From contig JAJKFJ010020729.1 in the NCBI GenBank assembly GCA_027382625.1, forward strand, positions 1-26,564: a stretch of DNA of 26,564 bases. Direction: 5' to 3'. Positions 18,901 through 26,564 of the stretch are shown here, in pieces. Position 1 is the first letter of the stretch, and each line of letters begins with the position of its first letter. The translations under genes and the position numbers were made by a program. This DNA comes from Tetmemena sp. SeJ-2015. Its lineage: Eukaryota > Ciliophora > Spirotrichea > Sporadotrichida > Oxytrichidae. The notes below the pieces were generated by a model. It was given only the letters and a program-made list of their open reading frames with translations, had not been told where the DNA came from and ran no database searches.

Positions 18901-21900
18901 GCGCATTTTATGTGACATTAGAGAATCCTATGAAAATATTTTTGCTTCTGAGAGTAGCTTCGTTACTGATGAATTTGCAGTTGCTGAATATGATATTAGA
19001 GTACATGATAGAAACAGTGTTTTTATAGGCTTAGTTAGTTTGGAATAAGCTATCTCTGACAGTTGAGTTTTGAAACTCCTTGCTACTAAGGATATAAAAT
19101 TTAGTAAAAAAAATGATATCAAGCACTGAGCTTTCTTAATCTGAGTAATTATCTAAGAATTTTGAGTTATCGATCGCGAGTGAGGAATTTCCAAGAGATG
19201 AAATCACTCCTCCTGATGAGGAAGCTCTATTGTAGGTGAAAATGCAGTTGAAAACTACTAAGTCACTTGACTAAGAAATAATGAGCACACCTCCTTATTT
19301 ATAATTTAAATTTGCCAGAGTTTTAGGTGAAGAAAGTAAAGTAAAATTTAAATGGGAAAGAGTCTGTCAAATATAACTATGAAGATTAGGCTTGAATTAC
19401 CCCTCCTAGTAATCCTGTTATGTATGAATAAGTAGATCCCACATCTCTGAATACTGTTGATCTTAATGTCATAAGGCCACCATCCTCAGTGCTAAAAATA
19501 TTTGTATGCTGTAGCAGTATTTAAAAATGTTGTCTGATAACGAGAGAAGCGCAGCGTTAAATATATAGAAGAAAGAGCTCCTAGAAGAGTAAAGTGCATC
19601 GTATTTTGAAGAATCTTTAAAGCAAATGATCTGTGATTAATTAAAATATGTTGATTTACTCATGAACACTGATATTTTGGAATTTTAAGAAATAATGAAG
19701 CCTCCCTGTTTAGATTAAGGCATCTCAAAAGTTGAGTTTGTAATACTTAGAACGAGACCTTGCAGGACCATAAATACTCCTCCAGAGTTTTAAGCTTGAG
19801 AATTCGTTATAACTTAGTCCTTCATTGAAAAATTAGCATAAGGAGAGTTCATGGAAAGAAAGCCCCCATCAGCAGCAGTGTTATTTTGAATCGTTTACTT
19901 TGTGCCTTTAAATAAGATTTGTTATTATACTGCATTAATGCTTTTAAAATATTAATATCCTCCCTATTTAAAAAAAAATTAAAATAAAGACAATCTTGAA
20001 CTTGAGCTAAAATGTTATTATCAAAGGTGAAATAAAATAGAAAACTGCACCAGAAGTTGCTTTATTATTGATAAACTTTGAATTAGTTGAATAGAGCTCA
20101 CTATCTTTTATGTAAAATACTCCTCCTTGGATTGCAAAATTATTTTTAAAGTTTTTATTTTTTTTTGGGAACTAATAATGACTGCAATCGCTCCTAGTGA
20201 ATAGTTTTGGTGATTTTCAAAAAGAGAATTTTAGAATATGATATCATGACTTATTCCAGAGAGGTAAAAACCCCAGAGGCGTAATAATTACTTCCATACT
20301 TTTAGTTAATAGAATCAAAAGTTAAGAGAGGAGTTTAGCTATTAGCTGAGTAGATTTAATTCACCAAAATTGTAGTATCTGTGTTTTAATACATAATAAA
20401 AACTTTTTCAAATAAATTAAGATATTAAATACAAAAATTTAAAGGGTTTTTGGGAAATTTTAATCCTTTTAAGCCCCAAATTAATATTACCCTCCCTTGG
20501 GTTAGATATAATTTTTTAATATTTGATAATTGAATTATAAGTTTAGAAATTACTATTCCTTGCGAAATTTGATATTAGTAAATACAGAATTTTATTAAAT
20601 AAAAATAAAGTTAAAGTTGGGAAATTTTTTTAAAAAAAAAAACATGTTATGTTGTTGAGTAAGTTTGAGTTATTTGGTCTATCTTAGTCTATCCATTAAT
20701 ATGTAATCTTTATTGCTAAACGCTAAAAAAGCATCCTCCTGTGGAGCAGCTAAATTTTAAGATGTAATTAATTATTCTGGGTGTATTTTGTAGATTTTCA
20801 AATTTTTGTAGCTAATCCTTGTCCCAAAAAAAAAACAAGAAATTTCCATTATCTATTTAGTAAACTCCACTAGGCCCCGTAGTACTCAGCCCAAACAAAG
20901 TGTTGTTAAAAACAAATAATTAATTTATAATAAATGTAAGCTTTATGAAATATTCAATTTGATTTTGTAGTCATATACATTGTTATTAAGTGTGATATAT
21001 CTGTAGTACATAAGTAAAATTAACCACCTACTAAATACACTATTTTACCTTAGATTCTAGTCTAATGAATTGACAACGACAGTGTTTATCATTTGGAAAT
21101 TCTTGGCCCCTTGAAGAAAGAGCAAGCCTCCTTCACTATTAGCAAAGATGTTATTAAATTTTGAGTTTGAAACTAGGACAGTATAACTTCCATCGTATAA
21201 ATAAAGAAATCCTCCATTGTATCCATTTACCGTCACGTTCTCAAGATGTAATAGTTAGATATTTGAAGAGTATAATTATAATCGCAGTTATCGACTATAG
21301 CTATATTAGACTAAATTACTGCCAAGACACCACCGTAGAAGTTTACTTCAATATTATAGAATTCACTTTAGTCATATATTGTCTATGTAATATGCGAAGA
21401 TAATTCCACTTCGTAATAATAAGCACCACAATTGCTGAATAGTCATTCATAGAGACTATATTTGTGCAGAATAAACAATAAATAGCTGATCCGAACTATG
21501 AAAACACATCTATGTACTAATTGCTCTATGAGTTGATAGATCCACCAATGACAAATGAAACTGAGGAATATTTTGTGAAGAATAAATTTCTGAAAGTGTT
21601 GGAGATTACATTCACAAATTGTGATCCAATGATTGTAAACAAGTTTCCATTGATTAAAAGAGCATCCTTTTCACTTTAGGAGAGAGTATCTGAATTGGAT
21701 ATTGACTACCACGGACCTTAGCTCAATGTATATTTCCTTGGTGCATTAATTGAATTAGAAAAGTCGTTATTCATGATAAGGAAAGTAGCAGAGCTGTTCG
21801 AGTAAATTACCGTTCCATTTAAAGTAGAGGGACATTAAGTTCCACTAAACGTAGAGCCATATAAACTTACAAAATTACCCTTCTCCACATAAATAAACAT

Positions 21901-24900
21901 TATTTAGGAGAATTAAAATTCTTTATTAAATGTAATAATCCTGGCGATGTGAAAATGCTCCATGAATATTCATTGTAACCTAGGCTCCATCAGATTAATA
22001 GTTGGAAATTAATTTAAAAATCAAATTGATATATTATTATTTGAGTCTAACTGCCACAAAATACAAAAGCAAATCCGCCATAGCCATTTGTATTCACTTA
22101 ATCTACAGCAGAGTCTCAAACTTCAAGCGTTGTAGTTCGATATTTATATTTAAAATCTTCAGAGGACTGCTAAATAACTACAAATCCTCCTTTCTCTAAA
22201 GCACTCGAGTTTTTAATAGTCACGTTATATAAAGTGACGTAAGAGTCTAGCATGTATATTCCTCCTCCTTGATTTGATTGCAAGTTTTCATAGACAGAAT
22301 TTTAGTCGGAGAAGATTGTATTATAAAGGAAGAAAGCAGAGCCTTAATTATGAGTGTAGCAATTCTTGAAGCTAATAAATTAATAACTATTGTTTATCGA
22401 TTGCACATCTGACACTTGATAAGTTGCAATTAAAGATCCAAAGTATCCATTTCCATTCACTTCTGGCTTAAAAGTTAGATCAATGTCTTAGTCGATGCAA
22501 TTATTATTAAATATCCTAAAATTGATTTTTAGAAAAAGGGGAATTCGAGTATGAGACAACGAAGCAGCCATTTTCAGACATCCAAATCCGTTAATGTCTA
22601 CATTCTATATGTCCTTGATTAAATATTCCCATAAAATAAAAGATGACTCGGTATAGGTACTTATGATTGTTATGAACGCATTTCTTGATGGAGAGGAAAT
22701 GTTTGTTAGTGAAATATATCCATTCATTTCAAATAAATTAGGTGAAAAGAATTAGGCAAAACCTCCATAAACTGTGAACATGTTACTAAGGCTGAACTCT
22801 CCTTCTAAAATTATTTTGGTATCATACCAACTAGCTTGATATATGAAACTTGAATACTTTGCAATAGTATCAGCCCTAAAATCTTTTAAGGTAAGAGTTG
22901 ATTTCCCAAGGACAGAGAACCCTGAACCCACTCCTCCAACTATATTACTCACAGAGATGTTGCTTAGAGAAGCGTTCGAGAAATATAGCCATATAAGAGT
23001 TGCTTGATAAGAACTTAAACTCTCATAAATTGAGTCTTCATCATAGAACTCATAATAAATTATGTCTGATATAAATTATTTCTACTCACTATTTTGAATG
23101 CCCCAGATTAGACCTTAGCCACCGCCACTATAGCAATTCTTGAAAGTGTTGTTTGTGCTACGAATAACTCCCTAATTTTACTAGACGAATTTGAAAATAG
23201 AAGCAGTGCTAAAATTAAAATAGGCTTGCACTGTTAGTTTGAAGATTAAAAATAATGTGATTATCTGAGAGATCATCTACTCCTCTTGTAACTGACTCAC
23301 ATTGAATAATGCTGTTTGTGAGATTCATTTGCAAGTTAGGGATAGAACTGTAGACAATCTTTGAGTTCTAGATAGACTACAGTTGCATATCATTAATCTC
23401 TAAATTAGAAATTTATATAGTTCCACTAGCGCTTTAATAATCTTAAGATAATATGATGTATATTTAATCTAAAGGGAGAGAATGAAGCAAAGCGCTCTCT
23501 CCTGAGCCTGTTATTCCTGACAATTTTAAGCCTGATATAGTTAGTTGTAGGTAGTTTGACTGATCATAAAACAAACCTCCAGTTCCAGAAATCTCAATTG
23601 AGGAAGCAATAGAAAAATTATAAAATTTAGAATTTCCCATAATTGTAATGTTTGAATAGATTGTACCATAAGTGTTCACAAAAGATCCAGCATTATCACT
23701 TTCAATAATGCAATTTGAGAATAATAGAAACTTGATTATTTTGGGATATTTATGAAAAGCAACTTCCATAGTTAGAGTTAATGTCTTACTACACAGATGT
23801 GAATGTGTTCTAATATTGAAAATTTATGAAGTTAGAAGTTGATAAAATAAATTCATTTTTAGATGCTGTCTGTCTTAAAATTGAAGGTGAAGTTTAAGTA
23901 GAGATCTAATTCATTTAGACAAAAGCACCAAACATTAATTAGTTTGTGGAGGCACTCATAGATATTATTGTATTGTTGGTTGTTATTTAAACTGAGTTAA
24001 TTTGTGATTAAATGAGTTGCACCGATATAATAAAATAGAGAAGAAGAAGTTTGCAAGCTTATCAAATCGCAACCAGATAACTAATTTAACTAAATATTAT
24101 AACTCTACTGAATTCATTTGAGATTAGATCAAGTTGAAGTTTAGAGAGTTTAAAGTCTAGCTTCCAGTGCTCAACAAGCATCCATCTCCATAGAGATACT
24201 AATCGCTATATTCGTACTCTCCTCTGCTGAATTTTAATCCTGTTAAATTAGAATTGAAAATTTGAATATAGGATGCATTTTAAATTAGCAGAGGCCTCAC
24301 GCAAGAAGAGCACTCGAAGTTCGACACAATAAAATAAATAAACGATTGATAGGTCTGAGAACTGTATTAGGTGTTTAACTCTTGAATGTAGGAAGAAAAG
24401 AAATCAGAGTCCTGATTTTCTGAAACCATTTTGTAGGAAATTTGCTAAAAGGTTCCAGAGATAGATTGGTAACCAATAGTGGAGACATTTGAATATGAGT
24501 CGAACCTGACGAGAGGGAATATAGTGTAGTTGTAGAGAGGTCTGAAAGTGTAGCGGTTATTGATTAGAGATGAGTATATTTCAAATGCATATGCCATTCC
24601 TTTTAAGTTGCTCGCAGTGATTGAGGAATAAGAGTAATATCCGAAGTGATTTTTAAGATAGAGATATTCGGCTCTCTATTTTGAGTATGAAGGTTGCACA
24701 AATGTTGTTTATTGAATTTTAGTGCTCTTAGCTTCAAAGTATTAGGAGCCAGACACTTTCAAAATACAGCAAGACAGTTAACTTTCATCAAAGCCTGCTT
24801 CTTGCACTTGATCTAATGTTAACTCAAAACTGCTCTGCTGAATCAAATAAATTAAAGTTATCATGATAGGCTTGAGATGAAAAACATGGATTTGAAAAAG

Positions 24901-26564
24901 TTTTTTTTAAATTCTCTAGTATAATATTCACTAGTCCTTTGCCCCTAGTGGCGACGCTTGACTGGAAAACGTTTGATATCAAATTCACTGAGTTAAAATC
25001 GTAGTTTTAATAAGAGTCCGCATCCAATACCAATGTTTGAGAAGTTAAATACTATTACCTTAAACAGAATTGCTATACATCATATAAATATTTTATAATT
25101 GTAATATTAACTCAGTTGCTTCCTCTGATCCATAAAATACCCTATTAACAGTATCATCAAAAATTAATATACATTTATATCACCTTTAAGTTTAATCTAG
25201 GAAACCTAAAAGATTCTCCTTCCACAAAGTGGCGTCAGAATTGTAAACATACATTATTGGAGTAACTCCCTGATCAGCTCTTAATTTAAAAATATATTTT
25301 TAGATGACTATTGCAACAGTTCAAGGAAAGCAGAGTTAAAACTGAAGGTGTTGTTGGCCAAAAATTTTATGAGAGAGTTCTGAATAGTTCCCCTGTTTTT
25401 AATGTCTAAGTTGATCAAATCCATTGGTGGCACTATTTTTGAAGAAATAGGTTCCTACTAAAGAGAATGAATAGAGCCAAAGTTAGTAAGTGAAATGAGT
25501 GAATCTAATTTGGAATTTAGAAAATTTTTTGGGTTTCTTAGGTTAGGGTATTGATCATTAGAGGGGAAAATATTGTTGAATAAGTTTAAGCTATGGGCGC
25601 AACTTCTGTATGCTACCATATTTGAAAGAAATTAGAAGATTAGAGAGATGTTAGCAAGGTCCATTGAATTGTTTAAATCTATAAAATTTCCAACATTTTG
25701 CATTAAGAAGGTAGGATTTATAACAATCTATTCTGTTTATTACAGTTTTTAATATCCAATTCTTTACACTGTGACGCTAAAATAATCTATAGAGAAAAGC
25801 AATTTTAGGAAGTTTATGATTAATCATTAGAGCAGGATTAGTCATAAGGAGTCTAGGAAGTTATTGGGATTCTCTTTACGTTTGCAGAAATTTAAAATAA
25901 AAATTTTCTTTAACTTGTAATATTTGGAAAAGAGTTAAGTTCAGGAGTTTGAAGAAGCGGACTGATAGATTTTTTATTTCCGATTATTGATCCGCTAATA
26001 CTGATTTAATATGTTTATTTTTATAATGATATCGTTGAACATGACTTAAGTTAGTTGTACAAATCCTCCAAATTGGTCAAACTCAATGAAGTTATTCAAC
26101 CCAAAGAAAAAATATCATATTTTTTAATTGCCGAATTACACGTTCTATAGACATTGGATAGGTAAAAAAAATCAAATTTCATAATTAGGGGCCAAAATTA
26201 GTAAAATTGCTCATCTAATTCTTTATTTTAGATAGCAATTAAAAGTCTAAATATTAAAATTTTTAAAAGGATTTTTGAAATTCTAGGATCCTCGCATAAC
26301 AACAGTTATATTTAAACATCATTTTAAAGCGAGAAAGTTCATTGATAATTTAGCTTTGTGACTTGCTTTTTTCATTTTGATTAAATATTAAGCTACTTAC
26401 CTGAAAACCAAATAAGCGGAGATGTGAGCATTGAGTTTTAATTGTATTAAATTTGATAAAAGAACCACCGAATGGAAACTGCTGATTGTCTACCTATAAA
26501 AAATATAAAACAGCAAACTTACATAGGATGAGTATGCGACAGACACAGGACCCCGATTATTTAG
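12962..26564 (-). CDS. right paralog: giant beta-helix / GYWR / multi-pass membrane surface protein, 5' end beyond window
   Basis: Overall gene model on the minus strand, ending at TGA 12962-12964. Order from the N-terminal side: beta-helix segments homologous to the left gene (26.5-22.5 kb), a long GGA(I/V) repeat region (22.5-17.3 kb), the LVDKYGQIIGSD module, a cysteine-rich GYWR domain (about 17.05-16.67 kb), a multi-pass membrane domain (about 16.65-15.38 kb) and a charged cytoplasmic tail (to 12962). The coding capacity is over 3,500 residues. Similar proteins (pectin-lyase-like fold, growth-factor-receptor-like cysteines, several membrane helices) form large families in ciliates, and a role as cell-surface adhesin or sensor is inferred, not shown. 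The frame is repeatedly displaced. Several displacements coincide with short direct repeats and disappear when a candidate IES is removed. Others stay unexplained, so base errors or partial decay remain possible. Confidence 0.75.
13678..13696. other. candidate 13-bp IES, pointer TATTTA/TAAATA
   Basis: TATTTA at 13678-13683 and 13691-13696. Removal of 13 bp joins IEYEIEQDQSLIN to SSHFGNFEFDGSGS in one frame. The 6-bp repeat and the frame correction make this one of the better small candidates. Confidence 0.5.
13854..13890. other. candidate 32-bp IES, pointer AAATA/TATTT
   Basis: AAATA at 13854-13858 and 13886-13890. Deleting 32 bp joins DFDKITESRISI to QILKKQEKRKAEKEQ in frame, both strongly protein-like. 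The interval lacks GT...AG. Confidence 0.5.
14143..14447. other. candidate 305-bp IES, pointer TTAA
   Basis: TTAA at 14139-14142 and 14444-14447 encloses a very AT-rich block. The upstream minus-strand frame (...EEESEDGLNYSPQ) would otherwise run through low-complexity sequence to TGA at 14243-14245. Excision yields ...GLNYSPQ-NEDLEGTFEK... in frame, although the two sides are in different frames before removal. Confidence 0.55.
14448..15375 (-). other. right paralog, proximal cytoplasmic tail
   Basis: After the last membrane segment the minus strand reads KLYLMFCLCNEVQKLPKRLA, ERRKEHIIF, then NELDNENLRERLQLLTKKIL, MHTDGRFDLNEKSITRLEQL, SEGIVLKAAGAATKIIFLLA, KRASRTKRITSEDLESKIEQ, MIEEEERKKNFLMSKSMVNQ and LLNNQENAKIDASEKIRDKK. 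The change of frame between EHIIF and NELDN can be explained by an 8-bp TTAA-flanked stretch (about 15236-15247). Charged, low in hydrophobicity, with predicted helix. Parts of this region are also open on the plus strand (14784-15005), but the reading there is low-complexity. Confidence 0.75.
15682..15715 (-). other. 34-nt spliceosomal intron
   Basis: Minus strand GTAAGTGAAA...TATGCTAACTTTTGATTTAG: perfect 5' site, CTAAC branch-like motif and TTTAG end. Splicing gives VVILVLVIFLLLNAEIMPFV followed by LEFLSLIASMITLYLG, restoring the membrane helices. Unspliced, the frame meets a different, non-hydrophobic reading. Confidence 0.9.
16054..16068. other. candidate 10-bp IES, pointer ATTTA/TAAAT
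   Basis: ATTTA at 16054-16058 and 16064-16068. Removing 10 bp turns ...DDEERVLN-LYK-stop into ...DDEERVLNDLEIVCWDHQHA, the expected family reading. A one-base insertion error would give almost the same protein, so this is not decisive. Confidence 0.45.
16661..17170 (-). other. right paralog, cysteine-rich GYWR domain
   Basis: Minus strand: YSIILQCSSLDSSKPSNKDF, MNLDIYIQLRQCMIGEQF, VAGKCQPCENSFNLQIQTSP, GSCTACPTSQARCVDGYLLY, LPGYWRKSNTSTTIVACLNP, NACLGSTSQEDSPLGNCAEG and YRGVICSDCANGFSRSGSFK-CSKCPEDSV. This is the regular 'C..GE..C..C ... GYWR ... ACLG ... C..GY.G..C..C..G..R' pattern that precedes the membrane domain in related ciliate and oomycete proteins. Several Gln are TAA. A 13-bp stretch between AATT repeats (17022-17025 and 17035-17038) must be skipped to join GEQF to TVAGKC. 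The domain is extracellular by topology. Confidence 0.85.
17022..17038. other. candidate 13-bp IES, pointer AATT
   Basis: Deleting 13 bp between AATT copies converts RQCMIGEQFYKQ... into RQCMIGEQFTVAGKCQPC with normal family spacing. A 4-bp AT-only repeat is weak on its own, and a one-base error would also repair the frame. Confidence 0.4.
17175..17277. other. candidate 103-bp IES, pointer AGTT/AACT
   Basis: AGTT at 17171-17174 and 17274-17277. On the minus strand the coding reads KNFNTPGQN and enters a very AT-rich insert with an in-frame TGA. Removing the insert plus one repeat gives NFNTPGQNYSIILQCSSLDS, the PG-x-NY module expected before '.LRQC..GE'. The length is not a multiple of three, and the ends are not GT...AG. 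This is the best-supported IES in the right gene. Confidence 0.75.
17278..17640 (-). other. right paralog, LVDKYGQ linker module
   Basis: Minus strand SGGIIPDTYIALVDKYGQII, GSDSSGTVQVFVNTTYNTNE, then after one frame change KYSPILEGTNLFVLQGGVFL and KDVIFDGTLY. The 'aLVDkYGQ...SDsSG...G.n.F...GGV.F' pattern is the usual link between the beta-helix repeats and the cysteine-rich GYWR domain. Confidence 0.75.
17641..22560 (-). other. right paralog, GGA(I/V) beta-helix repeat region
   Basis: At least fifteen GGA/GGV/GGI turns (TCCTCC or TCCACC on the plus strand) are spaced about 100-250 bp apart. Good stretches are FKNGMAQQGGAIYVYGDCTV, FISNQAFINGGAIYGSGFLI, CIFTYNRASSSGGVISSLGN, DSLFQTNQAYKNTVSIMYSN and SNIIFSNCKFISNEATLRSK. 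The pattern GG-A-I plus F-x-N is shared with chlamydial polymorphic membrane proteins and marks rungs of a right-handed parallel beta-helix. In AQQGGAIY one Gln is TAA. The reading shifts frame many times, so individual boundaries are not given. Very AT-rich runs at about 19900-20000 and 20390-20660 are probably insertions. Confidence 0.7.
20390..20660. other. AT-rich interruption in the repeat region, possible IES
   Basis: Contains poly-A/poly-T runs (about 20627-20642) and no protein-like frame. The minus-strand coding above it (CSTGGCFFSVQQQRLHING) and below it (TDTTILVNQIYSANSQTPLL) is clear. ACA could serve as a boundary repeat that joins the frames, but three bases are not convincing. 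Confidence 0.4.
22561..24101 (-). other. right paralog, segments D-F: beta-helix part colinear with 1.8-3.6 kb and 5.2-5.5 kb
   Basis: Minus strand: ITTNNTIISMSASTNQLMFG, SPSILRQTASKNEFILSTSN, FINFQYQNTFTSVQQDINSN, YGSCFS, GSFVNTYGTIYSNITIMGNS, GTGGLFYDQSNYLQLTISGL, IVYSSIPNLQMNLTNSIIQC, CESVTRGVDDLSDNHIIFNL, SNIVGGVGSGFSVLGKSTLT, KYSSFIYQASWYDTKIILEG and YGGFAQFFSPNLFEMNGYIS. The order equals segments C-end, D, E and F of the left gene, but without its 1556-, 188- and 486-bp inserts. One-base frame changes occur near 24030 and 23725. At the first, the left copy aligns through, so that change is a real or technical indel and not an IES. Confidence 0.75.
24102..25037. repeat. direct repeat, copy 2 of a near-identical ~0.95-kb block (also coding, segment C of the right paralog)
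   Basis: Same orientation as 5529-6505 and nearly identical, including synonymous and conservative changes (CAG for TAG at the complement of 24838-24840). The minus strand encodes the same protein block (SFELTLDQVQEAGFDESQLS, YTFRPLYN, FECSSCVRPLLIQN). The tract 24871-24925 is unrelated to 6321-6394 of the other copy. Confidence 0.85.
25038..26564 (-). other. right paralog, segments A-B2: degraded beta-helix part
   Basis: Colinear with 6.5-9.25 kb of the left gene: VDNQQFPFGGSFIKFNTIKT near 26490-26430, NFIEFDQFGGFVQLTQV at 26110-26040, LINLD-type rungs matching segment B at 25310-25870, and the ADQGVTP motif at 25265-25290. Compared with the left copy, this stretch has many single-base insertions and deletions and several in-frame TGAs (for example around 25450-25720, where the left copy is open). 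It is either decayed or contains several unresolved tiny IESs. Sequence 26120-26420 is AT-rich with little coding signal. Confidence 0.55.
26494..26522 (-). other. 29-nt spliceosomal intron
   Basis: Minus strand GTAAGTTTGC...TTTTTTATAG between SVAYSSY and VDNQQFPFGGSF, phase 0. The left paralog has a 28-nt intron at the homologous position (9199-9226). Confidence 0.75.

Noticed and set aside
18928..19122. Minus ORF MISFFLLNFISLVARSF...
   Set aside because: Shadow frame. The neighbouring frame (STVRDSLFQTNQAYKNTVSI) continues the beta-helix repeat in both directions.
24000..24060. 31-nt GT...AG intron in the right copy (GTGCAACTC...AACTCAG)
   Set aside because: The left copy aligns through this sequence as coding (CAACTAATTTAGTC), so the frame change is an indel and not an intron.

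Overview
The window looks like germline (micronuclear) DNA of a ciliate that reads UAA and UAG as glutamine and keeps UGA as stop. A hypotrich-like spirotrich is the best guess. The open frames are full of in-frame TAA/TAG. Between paralogous copies inside the window, TAA stands opposite CAA and TAG opposite CAG. Introns are tiny (28-34 nt, GTAAG...TAAC...TAG). The coding sequence is also cut by AT-rich inserts bounded by 4-6 bp direct repeats. Deleting an insert together with one repeat copy restores frame and, in the best cases, family motifs or the sequence of the intact paralog. This is how internal eliminated sequences (IESs) with pointers behave. Several pointers (AACT, ATGCA, TCTAA) are not a shared TA, which argues against Paramecium-type IESs.

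Layout: (1) 1-~1000, minus strand: end of an unrecognised gene running off the left edge. (2) 1187-~1760, plus strand: a small divergent unrecognised gene with one probable 55-nt intron. (3) ~1790-11620, minus strand: a giant surface-protein gene, read right to left. It has an N-terminal cysteine-rich region at 11.6-10.0 kb and then parallel beta-helix-like segments, interrupted by inserts of 188, 486 and 1556 bp. Its 3' half (GGA-repeat, GYWR and membrane modules) is absent. (4) ~11.64-12.96 kb: AT-rich spacer with no gene seen. (5) 12962-26564, minus strand: a second, tandem paralog entering from the right edge. It has beta-helix segments, a long GGA(I/V) repeat region (about 22.5-17.3 kb), a cysteine-rich GYWR domain, a multi-pass membrane domain and a cytoplasmic tail.

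The two large genes are colinear, similarly oriented copies of one cell-surface, adhesin-like family. One ~0.8-0.9 kb block (5529-6505 versus 24102-25037) is almost identical, while neighbouring blocks are strongly diverged. Many apparent single-base frameshifts can be read as very small IESs (8-32 bp). Some may instead be base errors or true decay, and the sequence alone cannot separate these in every case. No rRNA, tRNA, CRISPR array, telomere array or complete transposon was found.
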